From positions 1 to 15,948 of the forward strand of contig CABUQK010000041.1 of NCBI GenBank assembly GCA_902493615.1: a DNA stretch of 15,948 nt, in the 5' to 3' direction. Source of the stretch: an uncultured Collinsella sp. GTDB lineage: Bacteria > Actinomycetota > Coriobacteriia > Coriobacteriales > Coriobacteriaceae. The translations under genes were made by a program, and so were the position numbers. Within the stretch, counting starts at the first letter, position 1. Each line of letters begins with the position of its first letter. The notes under the pieces are model-generated. The model searched no databases, was not told the DNA's origin, and worked only from the letters and a program-made list of their open reading frames with translations. Shown one piece after another: positions 1-6,899 of this stretch.

Positions 1-1200
1 GACAGCTTCCTCGTTTTCCCAGTCGGTCTGGATGACCATGCGCTCAATCGCGCGACCAACCACACGGAAGGCATGAGGCTCTTCCTGGACAATGCGGAAC
101 CGCTTCTCGCGCTGCAGACGGCGGCGCTCCCACTCCTCGTCACGCAGGTCGACCGGCTCATCAGGGACCGCCAGCTCGGAGCGAAGCTTAGCCACCTGCT
201 CGCCCACGGCAAGCATCAGCGTGTTGAGACCGGCACCCGTCACAGCGGACACGGCAAAGAACATATGGCCATCGTCGAGCGCCGCACGCTTAAGGTCGGC
301 AATCTTGTCGGCCGTGCCCGGCGCATCGCACTTGTTGGCGACAACGATCTGCGGGCGCTCCGAGAGCTCTGCGCCATACTGCACGAGCTCACGGTTAATA
401 ATGCGATAGTCCTCGACCGGATCGCGATCCTCGAACCCGCCCGTCATGTCAACGACATGCATGATCAGGGCCGTGCGCTCAATGTGGCGCAGGAACTGAT
501 GGCCCAGGCCCTTGCCCTCGCTCGCGCCCTCGATGAGACCGGGGACGTCGGCAACGACGTAAGAATATTCGCCGGCACGCACCATGCCCAGATTGGGCAC
601 GAGCGTGGTAAACGGGTAGTCGGCGATCTTGGGGCGGGCGGCACTCATGCGCGCAATGAGGGAAGACTTACCCACCGAGGGAAAGCCCACGAGCGCGGCA
701 TCGGCCATAAGCTTCATCTCGAGCTCGATCCAATGCTCCTCGGCCGGCTCACCGAGCTGGGCAAAAGCCGGAGCGCGACGCACCGACGTCACAAAGTGGG
801 TATTGCCCAGACCGCCGGCGCCACCGGGCGCCACGACGACGCGCTCACCGTCGTGCACCAAATCGGCAATCTCGAACATCGGGGTCTGCGTCTCGGGATC
901 GAGCTCGCGCACTACAGTGCCCATGGGAACCTTCAGGATCAGGTCCTCGCCGCTCTTGCCATTGCGACGAGCGCCCTGACCGTGCGTCCCGCGCTCGGCA
1001 CGAAAGTGATGCTTAAAGCGGTAATCGATCAGCGAAGACAGCTGGGCATCGGCCTGGATGACGACATTGCCGCCACGACCGCCGTCGCCACCATCGGGGC
1101 CACCCTTGGGGACAAATGCCTCGCGCCTAAACGACATGCATCCGGCTCCGCCATCGCCGCCGCACACGTTAATGCGGCTGATATCGGTGAACTGTGACAA
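1..1200 (-). CDS. obgE: Obg/CgtA GTPase, ribosome-assembly factor (3' end cut by window edge)
   Basis: Obg-family GTPase that binds the 50S subunit during late assembly and links it to growth and stress signals; cytosolic. The frame runs open for 400 codons to base 1, so the C-terminus is missing. It starts at a TTG (1200-1198) with GGAGG eight bases upstream, reading LSQFTDISRINV. The glycine-rich Obg fold covers about residues 1-160 (CGGDGGAGCMSFRREAFVPK, then GGDGGRGGNVV). The G domain follows: G1 GFPSVGKSS at residues 172-180, a TTLVPNLG segment carrying the G2 threonine, G3 DVPGLIEGA, G4 NKCD, and G5 near SAVTGAG. After it comes a charged linker and the beginning of the OCT domain (FRIVQEEPHAFRVVGRAIERMV), which is the version found in actinobacteria and Firmicutes but not in E. 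coli. It follows rplU and rpmA, the classic gene order. A terminator-like hairpin lies just upstream. Confidence 0.97.
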   Translation of the reverse strand, partial: MSQFTDISRINVCGGDGGAGCMSFRREAFVPKGGPDGGDGGRGGNVVIQADAQLSSLIDYRFKHHFRAERGTHGQGARRNGKSGEDLILKVPMGTVVRELDPETQTPMFEIADLVHDGERVVVAPGGAGGLGNTHFVTSVRRAPAFAQLGEPAEEHWIELEMKLMADAALVGFPSVGKSSLIARMSAARPKIADYPFTTLVPNLGMVRAGEYSYVVADVPGLIEGASEGKGLGHQFLRHIERTALIMHVVDMTGGFEDRDPVEDYRIINRELVQYGAELSERPQIVVANKCDAPGTADKIADLKRAALDDGHMFFAVSAVTGAGLNTLMLAVGEQVAKLRSELAVPDEPVDLRDEEWERRRLQREKRFRIVQEEPHAFRVVGRAIERMVIQTDWENEEAV

Positions 1201-1216
1201 CAGAATCGCCTCCTAC

Positions 1217-1260
1217 AAAAAAGAGGGAGACCCTTGAATCCTAAAACTCAAGTGCCTCCC
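1217..1260 (-). terminator. Intrinsic terminator or attenuator between rpmA and obgE
   Basis: Read on the minus strand, GGGAGGCACTTGA pairs with TTCAAGGGTCTCCC: a five-pair base, an interrupted middle and a five-pair top (CTTGA/TCAAG). A run of six T follows almost at once. It lies in the 85-nt gap between the rpmA stop and the obgE Shine-Dalgarno. I see no convincing promoter between it and obgE, so obgE probably depends on read-through, with the hairpin lowering its expression relative to the two ribosomal protein genes. The stem is imperfect, so efficiency may be only partial. Confidence 0.6.
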
Positions 1261-1285
1261 ACATATGTGCTCTATGAAGGGTGAA

Positions 1286-1543
1286 TTACGCGTTCGCGAG
1301 CGGGCGTACGCTGACCCTGTGCTTGATACCCTTGTGGAACTCAACGGTACCGTCGACCAGCGCGAACAGCGTGTCGTCCTTGCCACGGCCAACGTTCTCA
1401 CCCGGGTGGATGTGCGTGCCGTGCTGACGGACGAGAATCGTGCCCGTGGTTACCGTCTGGCCGGCGAAGCGCTTCGTGCCAAGGCGCTGACCGCGGGAGT
1501 CACGGCCATTACGGGAGGAACCGAGTCCTTTTTTGTGTGCCAT
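1286..1543 (-). CDS. rpmA: 50S ribosomal protein bL27
   Basis: Large-subunit protein whose N-terminus reaches toward the peptidyl transferase centre. The 85-residue protein has the family's normal length and begins MAHKKGLGSSRNGRDS, the conserved basic N-terminus, followed by RLGTKRFAGQTVTTGTILVRQHGTHIHPGENVGRGKDDTLFA, which is diagnostic. It begins directly at MAHKKG. Firmicutes bL27 carries a short N-terminal extension removed by the cysteine protease Prp, whose gene usually sits between rplU and rpmA. Both extension and protease gene are absent here, which is self-consistent. It follows rplU by 33 nt; the Shine-Dalgarno (GAGTAGG) is weak, so translation may be coupled to rplU. Confidence 0.98.
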   Translation of the reverse strand: MAHKKGLGSSRNGRDSRGQRLGTKRFAGQTVTTGTILVRQHGTHIHPGENVGRGKDDTLFALVDGTVEFHKGIKHRVSVRPLANA

Positions 1544-1576
1544 TGTGTATACCTACTCTTTCGTTACGAGTGTAAT

Positions 1577-1951
1577 CTACTCGGCGACGGGAGCCTCGGC
1601 AACAGCCTCAGCCTCTGCCTTGACAGCCTTCTTGGCGCGGGACGTAGCCTGGACCTTCACGATCTTCAGCTTGGTGAGCTGCTGACGGTGACCCTTCAGA
1701 CGACGATAGCGCTTACGCTTGTGGAACTTGAAGACCAGCTGCTTCTCGCCCTTGAACTGCTCAACGATCTGAGCGGTAACCTTGGCCTTGGCCAGCTTGT
1801 CGGGATCGGTGACGATCTTCTTACCATCGTTGAGGAAGATGACCGGCAGGGTGACCTTGTCGCCCTCATTGCCCTCGATCTTCTCGACGGTGATGACATC
1901 GTCGGTGGCGACCTTGTACTGCTTGCCGCCCGTGTTAACGATTGCGTACAT
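1577..1951 (-). CDS. rplU: 50S ribosomal protein bL21
   Basis: Large-subunit protein that binds 23S rRNA. The start MYAIVNTGGKQYKV is the usual bL21 N-terminus. An in-frame ATG seven codons earlier (1972) is open but has no Shine-Dalgarno, whereas the ATG at 1951 has GAAGGG nine bases upstream, so I chose 1951 (124 residues). The signature FKFHKRKRYRRLKGHRQQ lies about two thirds along. After the conserved domain, the last 20 or so residues form an Ala/Glu/Val tail (KAEAEAVAEAPVAE), a common low-complexity extension in high-GC bacteria. It is the first gene of rplU-rpmA-obgE, with a strong promoter just upstream. Confidence 0.98.
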   Translation of the reverse strand: MYAIVNTGGKQYKVATDDVITVEKIEGNEGDKVTLPVIFLNDGKKIVTDPDKLAKAKVTAQIVEQFKGEKQLVFKFHKRKRYRRLKGHRQQLTKLKIVKVQATSRAKKAVKAEAEAVAEAPVAE

Positions 1952-1986
1952 GTTTACTTGCCCTTCATGCATCAGTTAGTGCAACA

Positions 1987-2022
1987 GCCGAATATAGTAG
2001 CAGGCGATAATACCCCCGTCAA
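1987..2022 (-). promoter_or_regulatory. Sigma-70-type promoter with extended -10 for rplU-rpmA-obgE
   Basis: On the minus strand, the -35 TTGACG (2022-2017) is followed by a 17-nt spacer and the -10 TACTAT (1999-1994). The spacer ends in TGC, making an extended -10. The -35 contains the TGA stop codon of the upstream DUF2344 gene (2021-2019). Predicted transcription starts near 1987, giving a 5' leader of only about 35 nt before rplU, too short for a ribosomal-protein leader structure. No hairpin terminator precedes it, so read-through from the upstream genes should add to this promoter. Confidence 0.8.
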
Positions 2023-2831
2023 CGAGTATGTGGAGCAAATCCACAAGTTCGCACAGGTATGGGGCTGACGAGTCGGCCCTCGTCGTCCTCGCATGCTTGA
2101 TTCTGACGCTCGACATCGTAGGAGCAGATGGTCACGAGGTCTTGCATACCGGTGGAAACAATAGGTGCATCGACGCCCGGGGTCAAGCCCTGCAACAAAA
2201 CATCAGCAGCAGAAAGCAAAATCTCCGGACGCATGGAACCCTCGTTGTCGGCATGGGTGTCGAGCATGAGCACAAGATGGTCCTCACGCTCCCCCGCCGC
2301 AAGCTCATAGCCAACGAGCGTATGGTCCAGATCAAGACGCTTGCTCTTTTTGCCACGCGCATAGTCAATGCCATGACCCGCGCGCAGCGTGTCGATCGCA
2401 GCGCGCACCTCGTCGGCGCTCACGGGGGCCTCGGGGTCCAGGTGCAAGTCGATGCGGTACGACAGACGCGTAAGCTGAGCCGTCAGTGCCGGCGTGCGCA
2501 CGTCGATGTAGGCAGCCTCGATAGGCGCCAGATCGGCAGGCGATGCAGCGGCCAGGCGCTCAAACGCCTCGTCGAGCGCGACGAACTCGGTCATAAACAG
2601 GTCATACCACTCGCAGGTCGACGACGTGCCCACGGGCAGCGCCGACGAAAAGCCCACGCGCATATGCGGCGAGTAACCCTGCGTCACGGCATAGGGCAGT
2701 CCCGCACGGCGCACGATGCGCTCAATGGTATGGATTAGTTCCAGATGGCCCAGGTACTTAAGGCGATCGCGCTTTCCGTAGCGAACACGAAGCCTAAAGA
2801 GCGAGGGGTTGTCGGTCAGGCGCTCACTCAT
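2019..2831 (-). CDS. Radical SAM-linked protein, TIGR03936/DUF2344 family
   Basis: The family has no established biochemical role. It is known as the companion of TIGR03960-type radical SAM proteins, to which it is sometimes fused. The 270-residue protein opens with LFRLRVRYGKRDRLKYLGHLELIHTIERIVRRAGLPYAVTQGYSPHMRVGFSSALPVGTSS, the family signature (RxxxYxKxxxLxYLGHLE, then QGYxPHxxxxFxxALPxG). The C-terminal half is less conserved, and the last 20 or so residues look disordered. The start ATG (2831) overlaps the TGA of the radical SAM gene as ATGA, so the two are translationally coupled. The gene's end holds the promoter of rplU. Family assignment is firm; a role as substrate-binding or accessory subunit of the radical SAM enzyme is inference. 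Confidence 0.92.
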   Translation of the reverse strand: MSERLTDNPSLFRLRVRYGKRDRLKYLGHLELIHTIERIVRRAGLPYAVTQGYSPHMRVGFSSALPVGTSSTCEWYDLFMTEFVALDEAFERLAAASPADLAPIEAAYIDVRTPALTAQLTRLSYRIDLHLDPEAPVSADEVRAAIDTLRAGHGIDYARGKKSKRLDLDHTLVGYELAAGEREDHLVLMLDTHADNEGSMRPEILLSAADVLLQGLTPGVDAPIVSTGMQDLVTICSYDVERQNQACEDDEGRLVSPIPVRTCGFAPHTR

Positions 2832-4705
2832 GCGCGATCACCCATCAATACATTCTTGGCGTGGAGCGTGGGGCAGATCCCGCAGCCGGTGCACGACGTG
2901 CGGGTGCAGTCGGGCGTCGTGACGCCCTCGAGCGAGCGACGGTACTCGCGCTCGAGGAAGCCGCGCGTGCAGCCGGGGCTCACGTGCTCCCACGGCAGGC
3001 GCCAGTCCAACTCGTAGGGCAGGTGCACGAGCTCATTGAGGTCGATGCCGTTTTTGGCAGCAGCTTCCTTCCAGTTATCGAGCGAGAAATGCTCTACCCA
3101 GGCGTCAAAGCGAGAGCCCGAGCGCCAAGCATCGATGATGACGGGCGTCATGTCACGACCGGCGCGGGAAAGCGCGGCCTCGATGAGCGAGGTCTCGGCA
3201 TCGTGGTAATGCACGCGGACGGCACGGTTGCGAACGCTCGTGATAAGCAGCTTCTGGCGACGCTTGACGTCGTCGTAGTCGAGCTGCGGGCACCACTGGA
3301 ACGGCGTGGCAGCCTTGGGGATAAAGACCGAAACCGAGATCGACACCGAAATCGAGCCGCGACGAGCCTTGGGCACCACGGAACGACCGAGCTCCAGCAC
3401 GTGATCGGCCAGGTTGGCGATGGCCACGATGTCCTCGTCGCGCTCGCCGGGAAGGCCCATCATAAAGTAGAGCTTCATGCGGTTCCAGCCGGCCTCGAAG
3501 GCCGCCTTGGCCGCACGGTCCAGGTCCTCCTCGGTCACGTTCTTGTTAATGATGTCGCGCATGCGCTGGCTGCCGGCCTCGGGCGCGAACGTCAGGCCGC
3601 CCTTCTTCTCGCCGGCGACTGACTCGGCCATATCCACGCCAAACGAATCCAGGCGCTGCGACGGAATAGACACGCGAATACCCGTATCCTCCAGGCGACG
3701 GTTGAGCCTGCCGAGCACGTCGCGAATGCAGGAATGGTCGGTCGTGGAGAGCGAGGTCAGCGACACCTCGTCATAGCCGGTCTTTTCCAGACCCTGAATC
3801 ACCGACGAGACGATCTGGTCGGCCGAGCGCTCGCGCACCGGGCGATACGTCATGCCGGCCTGGCAAAAACGACAGCCGCGGGCGCAGCCGCGCAGGATCT
3901 CGATAGACAGGCGGTCGTGGACCAACTGCGCATAGGGCACGCACGACTGCGACAGCGGATTCGTGGCGCCGAAATCCTCAACGACGCGCTTGTAGACCAC
4001 GGTCGGCGCATCCTTGCCCTCACGCGGCACGGTGTAGCCATGCGGCGAGCAGGGCTCGTCGTGACGAACCTCATAGAGCGACGGCACGTAGTTGCCGGCA
4101 ATGGATGCAAGCTGCTCAACAATCTGCGCGCGCGGGACTCCTTCGTCACGCAAGCGGCGATGCAGCTGGCAGGTCTCGAGCAGCGATTCCTCACCCTCAC
4201 CGATGAGGATGGTATCGAAGAAGGCCGCGTACGGCTCGGGGTTGTACACCGAGGGGCCGCCGGCGATGATGATGGGGTCGTCTTCACCTCGGTCGGCCGC
4301 CAACAGCGGAATGCCAGCGAGGTCGAGTGCCTCGAGGAAGTTCGTCACCGCCATCTCGTGCGGCACATGCAGACCGACGATATCAAACGAAGCGACCGGC
4401 GCTGCACCCTCGAGCGAGAGCAGCGGAATGCCTGCCTCGCGCATAGCGTCACCCATATCGGGCCACGGCACATAGCCACGCTCGCAGGAGATGCCCTCGA
4501 CCTGGTTAAGGATGTTGTAGAGGATGGCGATACCCTGGTTGGGCAGACCAACCTCGTACACATCCGGGTAGATCAGGCAGCAACGGTAGTCGGCATCGGC
4601 CTTGGAAAGCGTGCCCCACTCGTGATCGATATAGCGACTCGGCTTCTCGACCTTGGCGAGCAACGGCTCAATTAAATGAAAACAGTCTTGGTATGCAACG
4701 CGCAA
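2828..4705 (-). CDS. Radical SAM protein with cobalamin-binding-like N-terminal domain, TIGR03960 family
   Basis: Uncharacterised radical SAM enzyme, cytosolic, 625 residues. The N-terminal part (about 20-240) has the family opening KPSRYIDHEW and YPDVYEVGLPNQGIAILYNILN. It also carries IAGGPSVYNPEPYAAFFD and IGEGEE, which resemble the B12-binding domain of B12-radical SAM proteins. The radical SAM core has C274-x3-C278-x2-C281 in RGCARGCRFCQAG for the [4Fe-4S] cluster, then FAPEAGSQRMRDIINK and LYFMMGLPGE. A second cysteine cluster, C600-x4-C605-x2-C608-x2-C611, sits at the extreme C-terminus and could hold another Fe-S cluster or metal. The start is TTG with GGGG seven bases upstream; no ATG or GTG lies nearby. 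It follows the DUF697-like gene by 10 nt and overlaps its partner gene by 4 nt. Confidence 0.93.
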   Translation of the reverse strand: MRVAYQDCFHLIEPLLAKVEKPSRYIDHEWGTLSKADADYRCCLIYPDVYEVGLPNQGIAILYNILNQVEGISCERGYVPWPDMGDAMREAGIPLLSLEGAAPVASFDIVGLHVPHEMAVTNFLEALDLAGIPLLAADRGEDDPIIIAGGPSVYNPEPYAAFFDTILIGEGEESLLETCQLHRRLRDEGVPRAQIVEQLASIAGNYVPSLYEVRHDEPCSPHGYTVPREGKDAPTVVYKRVVEDFGATNPLSQSCVPYAQLVHDRLSIEILRGCARGCRFCQAGMTYRPVRERSADQIVSSVIQGLEKTGYDEVSLTSLSTTDHSCIRDVLGRLNRRLEDTGIRVSIPSQRLDSFGVDMAESVAGEKKGGLTFAPEAGSQRMRDIINKNVTEEDLDRAAKAAFEAGWNRMKLYFMMGLPGERDEDIVAIANLADHVLELGRSVVPKARRGSISVSISVSVFIPKAATPFQWCPQLDYDDVKRRQKLLITSVRNRAVRVHYHDAETSLIEAALSRAGRDMTPVIIDAWRSGSRFDAWVEHFSLDNWKEAAAKNGIDLNELVHLPYELDWRLPWEHVSPGCTRGFLEREYRRSLEGVTTPDCTRTSCTGCGICPTLHAKNVLMGDRA

Positions 4706-4715
4706 CGGAAAACCC

Positions 4716-5645
4716 CTAAGCAGCGATATCGGATGCGTCCTGATAGGACGCCATAGGACGGGTAGCGCCCGCGACCGTGGTCACCAGATCGCGAACGCGG
4801 GAGAACGTGGCAGTGACCACCTCGTTGGCACGGCTGTAGTCGACATCGCGCTCGTAGAGCGAAACGAGCGCACGGCCCATGCCATAGGTGCCCGCGGCAG
4901 CAGTGAGCGCCTTGACGGCAAACCCAATATGAGGCGTCTGCTTGACGAGCGCGCGGGTAACCGCGCGGATCACAAGACCGCCGGCAAGCACGCCCGCGAC
5001 CTCGTAGCCGCGCTCAGGCTTAATGCCGCGTCCAAAGACGGCAGCGAGCTCAAAGAGCATACCCACCTGCGCCAGCGCCATAACGGGATAATCGGCGCCC
5101 GGCAAAAACGCCAGCGCACCGGTCGCCATATTGGTGAGCGCGCACGAGGTGATGATACGATTGGCCGCCGCGATGCGCATGAAGGCAAAGTTCGCCGCAA
5201 AGGCCGTTTCCTTGTCGGTGCGATCGAGAATCCAGCGGGCAAGCGTCTCGAGCAGATACGTCTTATCGGTTGCCGCTACCACGCCGAGCATGGGCGTGGA
5301 CTCCTCGATAAACGGCACCTCCACAGCAGACTCGGCAAGCACGCACACGGGCGCACCGGCGATCACGAGCTCCTGCACGGCACTCTCCAAGCGGTCGGAA
5401 CCACACGAGAGCACCAGGACCACATCGGTATCGGTCTTTGGAGCAATTCGCTCCTCCGCCAGACGCTCGACGCGCACAATGCCCGAGGTCGTCTGCGGCA
5501 CAAAGGCGTCACGCACCGTCTCGGCCAGAAAGCGCGAGGCGGACGAATCCAGATAGACCGAGACGCGCACCGGCGTATCGGAATCCTTCTTAACGGACGC
5601 GCCCATCTTAAAAGCGCGGGTCAGCTTATCTACGGGAATTTTCAT
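4716..5645 (-). CDS. DUF697-like membrane-associated protein of unknown function
   Basis: 309 residues, starting at ATG 5645 with GGAGGGG six bases upstream. Residues about 165-270 resemble DUF697: PGADYPVMALAQVGMLFELAAVFGR, then AGVLAGGLVIRAVTRAL, then GFAVKALTAAAGTYGMGRALVSLYE. This helical hydrophobic module is found at the C-terminus of certain Era-like GTPases. The preceding part has an alternating strand-helix look (DVVLVLSCGSDRLESAVQELVIAGAPVCVLAES, about 74-106) like the second half of a G domain, but there is no P-loop GxxxxGK[ST] and no NKxD, so it should not hydrolyse GTP. It sits 18 nt after rodA and 10 nt before the radical SAM gene, apparently co-transcribed. The DUF697 resemblance is fairly clear by eye; function is unknown. 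Confidence 0.75.
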   Translation of the reverse strand: MKIPVDKLTRAFKMGASVKKDSDTPVRVSVYLDSSASRFLAETVRDAFVPQTTSGIVRVERLAEERIAPKTDTDVVLVLSCGSDRLESAVQELVIAGAPVCVLAESAVEVPFIEESTPMLGVVAATDKTYLLETLARWILDRTDKETAFAANFAFMRIAAANRIITSCALTNMATGALAFLPGADYPVMALAQVGMLFELAAVFGRGIKPERGYEVAGVLAGGLVIRAVTRALVKQTPHIGFAVKALTAAAGTYGMGRALVSLYERDVDYSRANEVVTATFSRVRDLVTTVAGATRPMASYQDASDIAA

Positions 5646-5663
5646 AGCAAACCCCTCCAGCGG

Positions 5664-6890
5664 TTACGCGGCGCCCGAACGATGCCGCCATATGGATTGT
5701 ACGATACCCACCGTCAGCAGTTGGATCATCATCGAAGACGAACCAAAGCTAATAAACGGTAGCGGAATACCGGTAATCGGCATCATGCCGATGCACATGC
5801 CGATGTTCTCGAAGGTCTGGAATGCCCACATGCCGACGATACCTACGCACGACAGACGCAGGAACAGCGACTCACACTTAAAGGCGACGCGAATCGTCGA
5901 AAAGATCAGCAGCACGTAGAGGCACAGGAGAAAAAAGGAACCGCAAAAACCAAAGGTCTCGGACAGGAAGGCGAAGACGAAGTCGGTGTGGAACTCAGGC
6001 AGAAAGCCGCCGGCCGACTGCGTCGCATGGCCCAAACCCTTACCAAAGAAGCCGCCCGAGCCAACGGCGATAAGCGACTGCTGCAGGTTGTAGGCATCGT
6101 CCGAATCGGCATTATCGGGGTCGATAAAGACCGTCAGACGGTTCATCTGATACTGCTTGATGAGCACATCGTGGCCGAGCAACGAATCAAAGACCGAATC
6201 GAGCGCCAGGACGAGGGCCACCAGGCCCACGAGCAGGGCCAAGGTCGACAGCACCCATTCGCGGCGTGCACCGCTCATACAGATGACGATGGCGCCCGAA
6301 ACCAGCACGACCAGGCCCGAGCCCAGGTCGCCCATGGCAACGACGGCCAAAAACGGAATGGACAGCATGCCGCAGAGCTTGACGTAGTCACGAACGGTAT
6401 CGATGCGACCGTTATACTGCGAGCCAAGCGTAGCAATAAAGAAGATGGTGATGAGCTTGGCAAGCTCAACCGGCTGGAATGTCAAGCCGATACCGGGAAT
6501 CTTGATCCAGCCCGTCATGCCCAGACCGCCTGTATAGGACAGACCCGGAATCTTGGGCGAGAGGATCACGATCAGGTCGATGACGAGCAACGCCGTCGAG
6601 AAATTGGAAATACCGCGCAGGTCGGTACGCCAGACCAGCACCGCCAGCACCGTACCGATTCCAATTCCCAGCAGATGGCGTGAGAACGAAGCATCGGCCT
6701 TAAACTGCGAAGCCGACCAGATAATGATGGCACCGTAGGCGACGAGCGCCACAGTAGCCACGAGCACACCGATATGCACCTTTTGGCGAAACGTGCCGCG
6801 CGAGGCCGAAAGTTGCTTGTTGACACGGTCCAGGCTGCTGCGAGAGCCGGTCTTGGTTGAACGGAACAGATCCGCCGGAGAAAAATCCAT
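5664..6890 (-). CDS. rodA: RodA, SEDS peptidoglycan glycosyltransferase
   Basis: Polytopic inner-membrane enzyme that polymerises lipid II into glycan strands for side-wall elongation, working with PBP2. The protein has 408 residues and many hydrophobic segments, preceded by a cytosolic N-terminus of about 35 residues. SEDS signatures are present: GWIKIPGIGLTFQPVELAKL (128-146, including K145), MGDLGSGLVVL, YNLQQSLIAVGSGGFFGKGLG, LPEFHTDFVFAFLSETFGF with the essential extracellular aspartate D303, and the C-terminal MPITGIPLPFISFGSSSM. The residue before HTD is Phe where Ala or Gln is more usual. ATG at 6890 has GGAGG five bases upstream, and this Shine-Dalgarno overlaps the mrdA stop (TAGGAGG). 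RodA rather than FtsW is chosen because it follows mreBCD and mrdA. Confidence 0.96.
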   Translation of the reverse strand: MDFSPADLFRSTKTGSRSSLDRVNKQLSASRGTFRQKVHIGVLVATVALVAYGAIIIWSASQFKADASFSRHLLGIGIGTVLAVLVWRTDLRGISNFSTALLVIDLIVILSPKIPGLSYTGGLGMTGWIKIPGIGLTFQPVELAKLITIFFIATLGSQYNGRIDTVRDYVKLCGMLSIPFLAVVAMGDLGSGLVVLVSGAIVICMSGARREWVLSTLALLVGLVALVLALDSVFDSLLGHDVLIKQYQMNRLTVFIDPDNADSDDAYNLQQSLIAVGSGGFFGKGLGHATQSAGGFLPEFHTDFVFAFLSETFGFCGSFFLLCLYVLLIFSTIRVAFKCESLFLRLSCVGIVGMWAFQTFENIGMCIGMMPITGIPLPFISFGSSSMMIQLLTVGIVQSIWRHRSGAA

Positions 6891-6899
6891 CGCAACCTC

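Noticed and set aside
73..1197. Long plus-strand open frame of 374 codons
   Set aside because: It is antisense to obgE, which is unmistakable on the minus strand. Its product has low-complexity Arg/His/Ala composition typical of the opposite strand of GC-rich genes, and no Shine-Dalgarno or domain is seen.
1577..1972. Longer rplU starting at ATG 1972
   Set aside because: No Shine-Dalgarno at 1972; the ATG at 1951 has one and gives the conserved bL21 N-terminus.
3734..4675. Plus-strand open frame of 313 codons
   Set aside because: Antisense to the radical SAM gene, whose motifs are clear; no independent coding evidence.
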